Assembly: GCA_017550445.1 (NCBI GenBank)
Contig: JAFZOV010000141.1
Location: forward strand, 1 to 64,000
DNA from: Fibrobacter sp.
GTDB taxonomy: Bacteria; Fibrobacterota; Fibrobacteria; Fibrobacterales; Fibrobacteraceae
Direction of reading: 5' to 3'
Length of the DNA: 64,000 nt
Part shown: positions 17,465-26,577 of the stretch, piece by piece
Numbering within the stretch: position 1 is the stretch's first letter
How the letters are laid out: every line of letters starts with the position of its first letter
Position numbers and translations under genes: made by a program
Notes under the pieces: generated by a model
The model's database searches: none
Seen by the model: the letters and a program-made list of their open reading frames with translations, nothing else
What the model was told of the DNA's origin: nothing

Positions 17465-17890
17465 ATGAGAATACCGCTCCAACTTGCCGTCATTTTCGCC
17501 GTTTGCGTTGCCGGGGAAGTTCTCCACCGCATCGTAGGCGTACCCCTCCCCGGGAATATTATCGGCATGGTTCTGCTTCTCGCATTACTTTGTCTAAAAG
17601 TCCTGAAACCGGAGCAGATTTCGGGCGTTTCCAGCTTTTTCCTGAATCACTTGGCACTATTCTTTTTACCGCCCAGCATCGCCATTATGGCAGTCGGTGA
17701 CGAAGTCCTTTCCAAGTGGCCGCTACTACTCACGCTTTGCATCGTTTTCACGCTGATTACGCTTGCCGTAGGTGGATTCAGCACGCAGTTTTTCATCCGC
17801 AGGCAAGAATACCGCGAAAATATGGCGCTTCGCAAGGAGCGCCTGGCACACAGGCAATACACCGATAAACAAGACGGGGGCAAAAAATGA
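17465..17890 (+). CDS. lrgA: LrgA/CidA-family membrane protein
   Basis: This protein of about 141 residues has four predicted membrane helices. It shows the family features: VPLPGNIIGMVLLLALL, FFLNHLALFFLPPSIAIM and a basic C-terminal tail. LrgA/CidA proteins act with LrgB/CidB and are linked to control of murein hydrolases and, in some bacteria, to pyruvate or small-acid transport. The start at 17465 (MRIPLQLAVIF) leaves 42 nt to the divergent fmt start; an ATG at 17426 would leave almost no room. It overlaps lrgB by 4 nt. Confidence 0.85.
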   Translation: MRIPLQLAVIFAVCVAGEVLHRIVGVPLPGNIIGMVLLLALLCLKVLKPEQISGVSSFFLNHLALFFLPPSIAIMAVGDEVLSKWPLLLTLCIVFTLITLAVGGFSTQFFIRRQEYRENMALRKERLAHRQYTDKQDGGKK

Positions 17891-18579
17891 ACGCCATCAT
17901 CAACTCGCCCCTTTTCGGAATCTTGCTTACGCTAGTCGCCTTCGAAATCGGCGTCACCATCAGCAAAAAATTCAGGTATTCCTTCCTGAACCCGCTGCTG
18001 ATTGCCAATATTCTCATTGTCGGCTTTCTTCTTCTCACCGGAATCAGCCTAGAAAGCTACAATGTAGGCGGAGACTACATTTCGGTACTGCTTTCGCCCG
18101 CCACCGTGGTGCTTGCCGTGCCACTTTACAAGCAGATTTCTAAGCTCAAGCAATTTTGGAAACCGATTCTCGCAGGCATTTTCGCCGGGAGCCTCACTTC
18201 CATGGCATGCGTCATTGTCGTAAGCAGGCTCGTCGGCTTAAGCGAAACACTGATGCTTTCACTCCTGCCTAAATCCATTACGATTCCCATGGGTTCCGTG
18301 GTTTCTGAGCAAATCGGCGGCATTCCCTCTGTCACCATCATTTCGATTGTCATCACGGGAATCACGGGCGCCGTCGCAGCCCCTGCCGTATGCAGATTTT
18401 GTCACATCAAGCACAAGGTTGCTCAAGGCATTGCCATCGGTACCGCAAGCCACGCACTCGGCACCACCAAGGCCATGGAAATGGGCGAAGTTCAAGGCGC
18501 CATGAGCAGCCTTTCCATCGGAATTGCGGGACTCTTCACCGCGATTGTCGCCCCGATTATTTTAAGCTTAATCGCTTAA
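17887..18579 (+). CDS. lrgB: LrgB-family membrane protein
   Basis: This 230-residue hydrophobic protein carries the LrgB/YohK motifs SPATVVLAVPLY, LLPKSITIPMG and GTASHALGTTKAMEMGE. It is the usual partner of LrgA and the two genes overlap by 4 nt (ATGA). A role in small-acid (for example pyruvate) transport or envelope integrity is known for the family; the role here is not shown by the sequence. Its last 4 nt overlap the convergent SagB-like gene. Confidence 0.9.
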   Translation: MNAIINSPLFGILLTLVAFEIGVTISKKFRYSFLNPLLIANILIVGFLLLTGISLESYNVGGDYISVLLSPATVVLAVPLYKQISKLKQFWKPILAGIFAGSLTSMACVIVVSRLVGLSETLMLSLLPKSITIPMGSVVSEQIGGIPSVTIISIVITGITGAVAAPAVCRFCHIKHKVAQGIAIGTASHALGTTKAMEMGEVQGAMSSLSIGIAGLFTAIVAPIILSLIA

Positions 18580-19991
18580 GTTTTGCCCACTAAAATTTCA
18601 GCGACAACGCTTTCGTTTTCAGGGATTTCGCACAGCTCTTTCAGTTCTTCCTGGTAAAAGAACCTTTCTGAACGCACCGTCTTGCGGAGCAGCGTTGCCG
18701 ACAAAGTCATAGACTCAGCAAAATAGCCCGCATTCAAATTCATGTAACGGTAAGCGCGTTCGCCCAACAAATTGCAAGATTCATTCAAGTCGGCCGTCAA
18801 AATCACCGCAAATGCCGTATTTTCAGCAGTCTCAGACGCCAAATGACATTTGGCAAACTTCTTGACGTTCAACATTCCCGACTGCATGTAAATGGACTTG
18901 CGCACAGGCACATAGCGATACACGCCCGGATACACAAACATCACATCAAAAGAGACTATCCATATTTTTAAAAGCCCCGCCCCGAACAAGTTGATTTGCC
19001 CCACTTCAAGCCAGCGAAGCATACTCGAAAAATCATCCAAGTCAAGCCCGGCCTTTTTAAAGGGCAAGTGATTATTCAAAGTCTTTTCGATATACGAAAT
19101 TTCATTCAAATAATGGGGAGCATCAAACTTTGAAGGAGTCAGCGGAAATTCATCGCCAGGAAACGCCTGCGTCGTAAGTCTGCGAATGCGAATACACTTT
19201 AAAAGGTCCGTTATGTTTTCTACACGGTTCTGCCGCATAAATAGCGACGGATAACGCGATGCATCATAAGGCGCCACATTGTCTGCCGCCTGCAATTCAG
19301 TCAAGTCACCCGCAGAAACATCGATTTCGCTGCGGTTCGAATAAGCGGTTTCGCCAACGCCACCATCTACCGAATCAAAGGCCAGTTCGCAATATTCCGG
19401 GAACACGGCAAGCGCCGCTAAAGGAATTTCTGTCGCAGGCAAGCTCAACGTCACAGCAATCTCGTCATCCACAAATCCGCTCAAGGCGAAAACCTTGGCG
19501 CCCTTGGCCTTTGAATGCAACATGACACTTGCCGCACAAGCGCCCACGTCCTGCGTCACCTGCGCATAGGCAGACTCCCTATAACGCCAAACAGAACGTT
19601 CTAACAGACCCGTAAAAATGTAGAGTAGCGGAGCTTCTTCTGCAAAATCCTTGTCCGGGAAAGCATCGACGATTTTTTTCATTTCGTCTTTGCCGCCAAT
19701 ACGCACCAACTGCCCCGCCACATCAGGCACGTTGCTTTCTCCGGCTCCGTCGTACACATACACGCCGTCGGGAACCTTTCGACCGCGCATTACAACGTAA
19801 ACGCCCACCGGTTTAAGATTGTCCCCAGAAACATAACCATAAGGGGGAACATCTTCTTTCTTTAGATTAATCCGGTTGCAACCAACATAACGTCGATCAA
19901 CCACTTTTTGCGTTTCCCAACACAAGTCGGCAGGCTTTTCTTTGCGAGCAAAGCTGACGGAATTGTGATATTTTTCAGAAAAAAAACGCAT
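18576..19991 (-). CDS. Tandem SagB/nitroreductase-like protein
   Basis: This 471-residue protein appears to hold two nitroreductase-fold halves, as in SagB-type dehydrogenases. The N-terminal half has RESAYAQVTQDVGACAASVM (compare the family RyrYLEaGHaaQNl). The C-terminal half has GERAYRYMNLNAGYFAESM and ends VAEILVGKT. The family binds FMN; SagB enzymes oxidise azolines in peptide antibiotics, but no YcaO, precursor or leader-peptide gene is near, so another oxidoreductase role is likely. The start at 19991 (MRFFSEKYHNSVSF) is preferred to a TTG two codons upstream. The minus strand shows TACCTTTTTG just before it. Confidence 0.7.
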   Translation of the reverse strand: MRFFSEKYHNSVSFARKEKPADLCWETQKVVDRRYVGCNRINLKKEDVPPYGYVSGDNLKPVGVYVVMRGRKVPDGVYVYDGAGESNVPDVAGQLVRIGGKDEMKKIVDAFPDKDFAEEAPLLYIFTGLLERSVWRYRESAYAQVTQDVGACAASVMLHSKAKGAKVFALSGFVDDEIAVTLSLPATEIPLAALAVFPEYCELAFDSVDGGVGETAYSNRSEIDVSAGDLTELQAADNVAPYDASRYPSLFMRQNRVENITDLLKCIRIRRLTTQAFPGDEFPLTPSKFDAPHYLNEISYIEKTLNNHLPFKKAGLDLDDFSSMLRWLEVGQINLFGAGLLKIWIVSFDVMFVYPGVYRYVPVRKSIYMQSGMLNVKKFAKCHLASETAENTAFAVILTADLNESCNLLGERAYRYMNLNAGYFAESMTLSATLLRKTVRSERFFYQEELKELCEIPENESVVAEILVGKT

Positions 19992-20069
19992 CGACAAAAA
20001 GGTAGTAAAAAATCCCGTTTATAAAGGCCGTAGGCCTCAAGATACACCTGCTACACTCACGCAAAATCA

Positions 20070-20170
20070 AGCCATTTAGTCAGAACCGCTTTGTTTTTTC
20101 GGTGATAAATTTAGGGGAAAAGGGTGAAAATGGAAGCATCAGAGTTTACTTGCGTAAACGCTAAATGGCT
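20070..20170 (+). promoter_or_regulatory. Structured 5' region of the GH5 cellulase gene
   Basis: A perfect 10-bp inverted pair, AGCCATTTAG (20070-20079) and CTAAATGGCT (20161-20170), encloses 81 nt. Inside lies a GTTTAC/GTAAAC hairpin. It precedes the GH5 start by 69 nt. It could be a folded leader RNA or a binding site; it matches no riboswitch consensus I know. Confidence 0.4.
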
Positions 20171-20238
20171 CGGAAACCTTTCTTTTCACCTCACACCGAT
20201 GTAGTTTTAGATTACTAAAAAAACAAAATGAGGTCCAC

Positions 20239-22302
20239 ATGAACTTCAAATCCAAAGCCAGCTTATCCCTTTCCGCTGCCGCACTCCTTTTCCTGAGCGC
20301 ATGCGGCGACGATTCATCCAATAAATCTGTTGATACGAATATCGACGAACTCCCGGTTGCCGATTCCGTTCAGGTTAGCGATAATCCGACACCCAGTGAT
20401 TCCGTCAACACCCCCGCAGATTCGGCTTCGACCCCGAATGATTCTATTCCCGCTGTAGACGACTCTACAACCACGGAACCCAGCGGAAGCAAGATTGTCA
20501 TGCCACCCGAAGCAACGGACATCGTACCCGCCGTAACCATTCCAAAGGAAGAAGGCAAGGGACTTCTCATTGACGACTTCGAAGACGGTGACAACGCCTC
20601 TTTGCAGGGCGAGTTCTATTGGTACGACTATAACGACAATAATGGCGGCGACGACGGTGACGGCGCATCCGAAATTAGGTCCCCTATTGGCCCCGATGGC
20701 TATTCCATAGCAAGAAAATCCGACAACGGCACCAATTACGCCTGGGCAGTCTATTACGCACTTGACAAGGGCCAATACAAGTATGATCCCTATGTCGGTT
20801 GGGGCGTTACCCTGGATGGCACCGTCGACTACACGAAATACGGCGGCCTCACTTATTGGTACAAGGGTGGCGCGCACACCGTTCGCGTCGAAACCTCCGA
20901 CGTGACCAACTACGATGTCCACATGATGAGCATGAAGGCATCCCGTACATGGACCAAGGCCGTCATCCGTTTCAAGGACCTGGCCCAAGAAGGTTGGGGC
21001 GGTGTTGAAGTAGAATTCGATCCGGCCCACATCACCAACATCAGTTTCCAGGCCAAGGGCAATGGCAAAATCGACTCCCTGCTCATCGACAACGTCTACC
21101 TGCAAGACACCAGCGAAGTGGAAAAGGATGTTGCCGACATGGAAATCAAGGATCCTGTCATTCCTGAAGTCAAAATTGGAAACATCGCCATTTCTAATCC
21201 TCTCCAGGCCAAGGCCATGAAGTACCTGAACAAGGGAATCAACATTACCAATTGGCTCGAAGAAGACGGCACTGTTTTTGACGGCACGTTCAAATTCGAT
21301 GAAGATGACGTGAAACTCATGGCCGAAAACGGCATCAAGTCCTTGCGTCTCCCCATCGACATTGACCAATACGCCACCAACCGCGACGCTTTCGTTGCCG
21401 ACACAACCGGCAAGGTCGCCCTCACATTCGATGACGACAACCTCTTCGGTGTTCTCGACGCCTTTGACGAATGGACTGCAAAATACGGAATGTCCTTCGT
21501 CATCGACTACCACGAATACGACAACGGCTACAACACCAAGACCGCCATTAACGCCAAATACACCAAGATGATGGCCGAAGTGTGGAAACATGTGGCAGCT
21601 CACTATGCAAGCAGCGAACGTGAAGACCTGTTCTTCGAACTGCTGAACGAACCCGATATGGCCAACGGCAAGGTCTCTTCCGCCAACTGGCGCAAGGCTG
21701 CACAGGAAATCATCGACTCCATCCGTACTGTAGACAAGAAGCACTCCCTTATCTTCGGCGATGCAGAATGGTATTCCATCAAGCTCCTCGCCAAGGGCAA
21801 AACTCTCAACGACGACAACATCATCTACGCCATCCACACTTACGAACCGTTCGTATTCACTCACCAGAGTGCAAACTGGACGGACCTCAAGAGCGTGAAG
21901 AACCTGATGTTCCCCTACGACAAGGAAAAATGGTCTGAATACAGCGCTGATTTCGGCGTCACGAAGTCTCTCCCCAAGTGGTACAAGGAAGCCATTTTGA
22001 ACTACAACGAAATCGCCAACAAGGAATACATTCTCAACCTCATTCTCCCTGCCAAGGAATGGGCTGTCACGAACAATGTTCCTGTGATTATCAACGAATT
22101 CGGCGCCTATAATCTAAAAACCGACAAGCAGTCTGTACTGAACTACATGACCGCCATGAGAGAAATCAGCGACACGCTCGAAATCCCGCTCACCCACTGG
22201 GGTTACACTGGCGGATTCTCCCTCTTCGAATCTGCCGCCGATGGCGTCAAGGGTTCCAAGCTCATCGAAGGCATGGCTGAAGCATTCGGACTCGAAAAAT
22301 AG
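20239..22302 (+). CDS. GH5 endoglucanase lipoprotein with CBM11-like module
   Basis: This 687-residue cellulase begins with a lipoprotein signal ending LLFLSAC. A Pro/Ser/Thr/Asp-rich linker follows (to about residue 110), then a CBM11-like beta-sandwich (about residues 112-295; LLIDDFEDGDN, GGLTYWYKGGAH, DSLLIDNVYL). The GH5 barrel (about residues 325-685) has catalytic acid/base Glu471 in ELLNEPD and nucleophile Glu620 in IINEFGAY, with HEYDN and HTYEP as conserved site residues. The lipid anchor suggests attachment to the outer membrane. ATGAGGTCC upstream gives a weak GAGG ribosome site. A strong terminator follows. Confidence 0.93.
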   Translation: MNFKSKASLSLSAAALLFLSACGDDSSNKSVDTNIDELPVADSVQVSDNPTPSDSVNTPADSASTPNDSIPAVDDSTTTEPSGSKIVMPPEATDIVPAVTIPKEEGKGLLIDDFEDGDNASLQGEFYWYDYNDNNGGDDGDGASEIRSPIGPDGYSIARKSDNGTNYAWAVYYALDKGQYKYDPYVGWGVTLDGTVDYTKYGGLTYWYKGGAHTVRVETSDVTNYDVHMMSMKASRTWTKAVIRFKDLAQEGWGGVEVEFDPAHITNISFQAKGNGKIDSLLIDNVYLQDTSEVEKDVADMEIKDPVIPEVKIGNIAISNPLQAKAMKYLNKGINITNWLEEDGTVFDGTFKFDEDDVKLMAENGIKSLRLPIDIDQYATNRDAFVADTTGKVALTFDDDNLFGVLDAFDEWTAKYGMSFVIDYHEYDNGYNTKTAINAKYTKMMAEVWKHVAAHYASSEREDLFFELLNEPDMANGKVSSANWRKAAQEIIDSIRTVDKKHSLIFGDAEWYSIKLLAKGKTLNDDNIIYAIHTYEPFVFTHQSANWTDLKSVKNLMFPYDKEKWSEYSADFGVTKSLPKWYKEAILNYNEIANKEYILNLILPAKEWAVTNNVPVIINEFGAYNLKTDKQSVLNYMTAMREISDTLEIPLTHWGYTGGFSLFESAADGVKGSKLIEGMAEAFGLEK

Positions 22303-22326
22303 TACCTTTCACTCCTTGTAAAAGTC

Positions 22327-22358
22327 AAAGGTCGCCCCATCAAGGGCGGCCTTTCTTT
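22327..22358 (+). terminator. Intrinsic terminator after the GH5 gene
   Basis: An 11-bp stem (AAAGGTCGCCC / GGGCGGCCTTT, with one G-T pair) is followed by a CTTT run. It lies 25 nt past the GH5 stop. Confidence 0.8.
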
Positions 22359-22397
22359 AATAATCCAGCTCGGCTTTTTTGTATATTGTAGGCACGT

Positions 22398-25300
22398 ATG
22401 CGTGCCTATATTTCGAGCCTTATCTTTTTTTGTGTTGGCGTAGCCTTCGCCAACGGTTTTTACGGCAACAATAGCGACATCCAGTGGAAAGCCGCAGGCA
22501 CCGACCATTTCAATTTCATCTATCCGGCAGAATACTCTTCCCATGCATCGAAGGTTTCCGCTTATGCCGAAGCCGTTTACGATTCCGTGGTAAGCCGCTA
22601 CCATCGCGACTTGCCCGCCCGCGTGAACGCGACCCTCAACAACGCCCTTTACAGTAACGGCAACGCAATTCCTAGCGAAAACTCGATCAACCTTTGGCTT
22701 ACCAACTGGGACTTCAAAATTCGCAGCAGCCATGGTTGGCTTTCGGACGTGGTGACTCATGAATTCAGCCACTTGGTCAGTATCGAAAATGCTAGCAAGT
22801 TCAAGCCCAGCATATACGGTTTGCAGCTCAGCTACACCGACTATTACAACGAGCGAACCACCCAGGATTTCGCTACGCTGATTCCCTTTACGCTACAACC
22901 GCTCTGGTTTGCCGAAGGTACCGCCCAGTACGAATCTAGCCGCATGGGCTTTGACGTCTGGGACTCCCATCGAGACATGTTACTCCGTGTGGCAGCCCTT
23001 AACGACAGCCTGCTCACGCTCCCCTACATGCACGACTTCTCGGAAAATTCGCTTTTTGCAGAACTGGGTCCATACACCCAGGGTTTTTCTCTGGTGCGTT
23101 ACATCAATCAAAAGTACGGCGAAGATGCCATGCCCAAGATTTGGCACGAGTTGTCTAAATACCACCGCATGACTCTCGACGGAGCCATCAAGAAAGTTCT
23201 CGGCATCAGCGAACAGCAGCTCTACGACAACTGGAAAAAAGAAATCACCGATGCCTATAAGGCTCAGCGCGACAGCCTCGGTACACTTGTCGAAGGCACC
23301 AAAATGACCGAAGGTTCCTTCTGGCAGGACTTTCCTATCGTTGCAGGCAAGACACTCTACGGCGTATCGAATTTTGGCGGACTCTGGTTTGACGGAGGGC
23401 TCTTCAAGATGCCGCTTAGTGAGACGAGAGACGAGAGACGAGAGACGAAAGGCGATTCCACAGAAAATATTGACGGTGTAGAAATCGGCGAAATTACCGT
23501 CGAAAACGACAGCGGAGATAGCACCATTGAAATCGGCGACTACACCAAGCACGGATTCAAGCTCAAGAAAGCCTGGTTTGACAAAGGCATTGATGTCCAT
23601 GAAGATAGCGTCCAGGGTCCTATTCTCGCCTATGTCAGTTACCAGAACCGCGACAAGGATGGCCACGCCCACTTCGACATCACCGTAAGCGACACCAACA
23701 AGAAAATGATTTCCGTGACGTACCTGGCAGATGCGGTCTACCCCGCCATCGATGCCCAGGGAACCACCATTATTTTCGCCATGCGGGAACCCTATAGCAC
23801 CCGTTTCAAGCTGTCCAAGGTTCCTTACCCCAAAGACATCAACGACTATACCTCCGAAGATCCCGTAGACATTTACGTTCCTGACGCCAAATTCAACTAC
23901 TACAATATCTACAGTCCGAAATTCAGCCCCGACGGCAAGCACATCGCCTTTGGATTCTTTGACGACGTCACCCGAGGAATCGCCATCATCGATAGCGACG
24001 GCAGCAACTTCAAGATTGTCAGCACCGAAGGCTATGACGAACGTGACGTAAACTGGCTCGACAACAACAGGATTATATTCGCCAGCAACCGCAACGGAAT
24101 TTTCAACCTGCTTGAAAAGGACTTGACCACCGGCGCAGAAACTCCGCTCACCAACGTAGTCGGCGGCGCATTCACCCCCGTTCTGGCCGGGGACACACTC
24201 TACTTCACGGAATACGACAAAGACGGCTTCTCGCTCTACAAGATGCCCTACTCCACCGTTCCGATGATCAACGACACGACCGTCACCGTAACCGAGCGCG
24301 ACAGCACCATTCAAATTGCCGATTCCAGCTGCGTGAGCGACACCACCATCCGCGACAGCACATCCGATTCCACAAGCGTCATCTGCACGCCCGCCCTCCG
24401 CGATTCCATCATCAAAATTGCAGACACCACACGAACCATTACGCAGAAGCCCGCCCCCGCAGCGATTACGCTCCGCGGTGCCCCCCTTGAAAAAATCAAG
24501 AAGCCCATTGAAATTCGCGACATTGAATTTGCCGGCATCGAACGCGACTACAAGCCCATTCCTTTCGTTCCCTTGTTTGTACCCATGGTGGTCTTCAGCG
24601 AAAACGCCCCCGACCTTACGGTCTTTGGCGAAGGAAAGCTGAAAGCAAAAGCGGGGCTTGCCGCCATTCTTTCGGACCCGCTCAAGAAAAACACCGTTCA
24701 GATTGGCCTTTTGCTTGAACTCGGCAACGGTTTTGACTACATCAACGCCAGCGGTCTCAACCCCGAGCAAGAAAAGGAATTCTTCGTCTCTTGGGAAAAC
24801 AAGAGTACACCACTTGACCTCGCCCTCAGCTACACCTACGCCAACTACACCAGCAAAGACACCGTGCGTAACGAAGATGTTCGAGCCAAAGGAGGAGACA
24901 GCCTCCACACAAGCCACTACGCCATTCCAATGCAATCAATTGTCGGAGCAGCCGGTTATAGCATCTTCAAGAGCATAGACACCATGCAGGTCGCCCTCGG
25001 CTACGACTGGGCAAACTTCAACCTCTACGAAGACAACTTCGACTGGACCTATCAAAAACGCATCAGCGCACTCGTATCGTTCGGGCTCTACGGAGACCAC
25101 GCCGAAGGCGCCGAAATCACCGGACAAGGCAACGGCCTAAGACTCTACTATCAATACGCAAATTCCGACCTGTACCGCCCGGGAACATTCGCCGAAAGTT
25201 TCGTCATTAAGCCGAATGGTAAAATCGAACCGATTTACAGAAACTTCAACATCAATGAATTCGGATTTAACCTATACGGAAGCGTGCAAAGCCCGCTTAC

Positions 25301-25886
25301 AGGCGCCCGCCTCGCTGCCGGAGCCAAGCTCGGCGGAGTATTCAACTGGTCTACCGACGCCAAGGATTCTAACGGAAACAAGGTAGATACGCTCGATTCC
25401 TACTATTACTCCGCGCTATTCCTTGAAGGTTACCCCTACCTGCGCAGCTCCGAAAACTACACACTGGCGGGCACAAAAACAGCCATCGCGGAGCTCCACT
25501 ACTTGTTCCCCATTTACGACGACTGGCGCAAATCTCTATGGATCTTCGAAACACGCAGTTTCTATATCGACGGTTTCGCACAGATAGGTGCCGCTTGGGG
25601 AACCACCAAGCATAGCAAATGGTTCGATACCGACAAGCTTACCGACCACCGTTTCTGGGACCGTTCCGTGGGTCTTTCATTCCGTATGAGCAACCGCATT
25701 TTCTACGGCACGCCCTTTGACATTTCGCTCACGCTCGCCCGCGGACTGAACCGCATCGGTGAAAACGAAGACCTCGAAGGCGGCAAAAAGCTCACGCCTA
25801 TAGGCATTCCGGGAATCCCCGAAAGTATCGCCCCCACCCGCATCAAATTCTCCATCGGAATGGGTTTTATCAACTCGTGGCAGTAG
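22398..25886 (+). CDS. Outer-membrane zinc metalloprotease with TolB-like propeller and C-terminal barrel
   Basis: This 1162-residue envelope protein has a signal peptide (ending GVAFA). A gluzincin-type domain follows, with HEFSH at residues 121-125 and a probable third ligand Glu173 in WFAEGTAQYE. A TolB/WD40-like propeller comes next (FSPDGKHIAFGFFDD; RIIFASNRNGIFNL; about residues 380-640). A Thr/Ser/Asp-rich linker leads to a C-terminal beta-barrel resembling surface-antigen/BamA types (about residues 720-1162). A GAGACGA repeat is inserted in frame at 23419-23450 (SETRDERRETK). A TATATTG box precedes the ATG by 9 nt. The substrate is unknown; protein processing at the cell surface is inferred. 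Confidence 0.8.
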   Translation: MRAYISSLIFFCVGVAFANGFYGNNSDIQWKAAGTDHFNFIYPAEYSSHASKVSAYAEAVYDSVVSRYHRDLPARVNATLNNALYSNGNAIPSENSINLWLTNWDFKIRSSHGWLSDVVTHEFSHLVSIENASKFKPSIYGLQLSYTDYYNERTTQDFATLIPFTLQPLWFAEGTAQYESSRMGFDVWDSHRDMLLRVAALNDSLLTLPYMHDFSENSLFAELGPYTQGFSLVRYINQKYGEDAMPKIWHELSKYHRMTLDGAIKKVLGISEQQLYDNWKKEITDAYKAQRDSLGTLVEGTKMTEGSFWQDFPIVAGKTLYGVSNFGGLWFDGGLFKMPLSETRDERRETKGDSTENIDGVEIGEITVENDSGDSTIEIGDYTKHGFKLKKAWFDKGIDVHEDSVQGPILAYVSYQNRDKDGHAHFDITVSDTNKKMISVTYLADAVYPAIDAQGTTIIFAMREPYSTRFKLSKVPYPKDINDYTSEDPVDIYVPDAKFNYYNIYSPKFSPDGKHIAFGFFDDVTRGIAIIDSDGSNFKIVSTEGYDERDVNWLDNNRIIFASNRNGIFNLLEKDLTTGAETPLTNVVGGAFTPVLAGDTLYFTEYDKDGFSLYKMPYSTVPMINDTTVTVTERDSTIQIADSSCVSDTTIRDSTSDSTSVICTPALRDSIIKIADTTRTITQKPAPAAITLRGAPLEKIKKPIEIRDIEFAGIERDYKPIPFVPLFVPMVVFSENAPDLTVFGEGKLKAKAGLAAILSDPLKKNTVQIGLLLELGNGFDYINASGLNPEQEKEFFVSWENKSTPLDLALSYTYANYTSKDTVRNEDVRAKGGDSLHTSHYAIPMQSIVGAAGYSIFKSIDTMQVALGYDWANFNLYEDNFDWTYQKRISALVSFGLYGDHAEGAEITGQGNGLRLYYQYANSDLYRPGTFAESFVIKPNGKIEPIYRNFNINEFGFNLYGSVQSPLTGARLAAGAKLGGVFNWSTDAKDSNGNKVDTLDSYYYSALFLEGYPYLRSSENYTLAGTKTAIAELHYLFPIYDDWRKSLWIFETRSFYIDGFAQIGAAWGTTKHSKWFDTDKLTDHRFWDRSVGLSFRMSNRIFYGTPFDISLTLARGLNRIGENEDLEGGKKLTPIGIPGIPESIAPTRIKFSIGMGFINSWQ
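23419..23450. repeat. GAGACGA heptamer repeat inside the metalloprotease gene
   Basis: About four 7-nt units read in frame as TRDERRETK between the protease and propeller regions. The same peptide TRDERRE appears in the PorV-like leader and, shortened, at the NERD C-terminus. Confidence 0.85.
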
Positions 25887-25990
25887 CCACGAGTTGATCG
25901 CTGCATCTGCGGCTCGGTCATAAACAAACTTTCAGTTTGTTTGCGACTCTCGCCTTGCGATGCAGTCATCAATAGTTGGCAGTAGCCAAC
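25871..25990. repeat. Cluster of four palindromes between convergent genes
   Basis: CAACTCGTGGC and its exact complement (25871-25896) enclose AGTA and include the stop codon of the metalloprotease gene. CTGCATC/GATGCAG (25901-25965) encloses AAACAAACT/AGTTTGTTT (25922-25942). GTTGGC-AGTA-GCCAAC follows at 25975-25990. The first and last hairpins have the same AGTA loop and the same GGC/GCC closing pairs but different outer stems. Confidence 0.6.
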
Positions 25991-25997
25991 GGGCGGA

Positions 25998-26450
25998 TTA
26001 GAGTTCGCCGTATTTCTGCTTGGGCTTGACTTCGCCGGGGAGCAATTGTCCCGGGCTTGTGCGCTGACCGTCCTTACCCGTAAAATTCGGATTAAACGGT
26101 TTGACCTGCGCCTTCTTCTGTTCCGCCTGCAGGTCCACCATGTGGCGTTCCCACTCCTGCATGGCCTGGTCCAGTTCAGCGCGAGCATTCAGCATAAGCT
26201 CCTTGAGTTGCATCAGCTCAAGCATCTTGTCGCGCTTCATGATCCACAACTCTTCTTCTTCGGGCATACGCTCGATATTAAAGAGAAGGTTCATGTACTC
26301 TTCTTCTGCAGTGCGATAAGCCTTTTCCATTTCCTTGTAGACCATATAACGGTCATCGACCATGGTCTGCTGAGGCGACGGATGCGTGGAACAACCCGCT
26401 AGAGCTAGCGCACCCATAAAAATCAATGGCAGATAAAAAAACTTACGCAT
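25998..26450 (-). CDS. Small coiled-coil lipoprotein, unknown function
   Basis: This 150-residue protein has a lipoprotein signal (ALALAGC, Cys20). A charged helical region (about residues 35-115) rich in Glu, Lys and Met is likely a coiled coil, followed by a Pro/Lys/Gly-rich tail. I recognise no family. It is the last of three lipoprotein genes following rlmD on the minus strand, but is separated from its neighbour by 123 nt of heptamer repeats. A periplasmic scaffold or envelope-spacer role is possible. Confidence 0.65.
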   Translation of the reverse strand: MRKFFYLPLIFMGALALAGCSTHPSPQQTMVDDRYMVYKEMEKAYRTAEEEYMNLLFNIERMPEEEELWIMKRDKMLELMQLKELMLNARAELDQAMQEWERHMVDLQAEQKKAQVKPFNPNFTGKDGQRTSPGQLLPGEVKPKQKYGEL

Positions 26451-26452
26451 AT

Positions 26453-26573
<121 letters not shown>

Positions 26574-26577
<4 letters not shown>

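Noticed and set aside
18576..19991. Azoline-peptide (TOMM) biosynthesis cluster around the SagB-like gene
   Set aside because: No YcaO-type cyclase, precursor peptide or export gene is present within the window.
20100..20200. Cobalamin-riboswitch-like phrase AGGGGAAAAGGGTGAAAATGG before the GH5 gene, shortened here to its idea
   Set aside because: The obligatory B12-box and core pairings are absent and the downstream gene has no link to cobalamin.
20314..21864. Long minus-strand open frame (516 codons) opposite the GH5 gene
   Set aside because: Low-complexity Val/Gly/Phe-rich product with no motif; a mirror of codon bias in the real cellulase gene.
22980..24935. Minus-strand open frame of 651 codons opposite the metalloprotease gene
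   Set aside because: No signal, motif or ribosome site; the plus-strand frame has clear domains over the same region.
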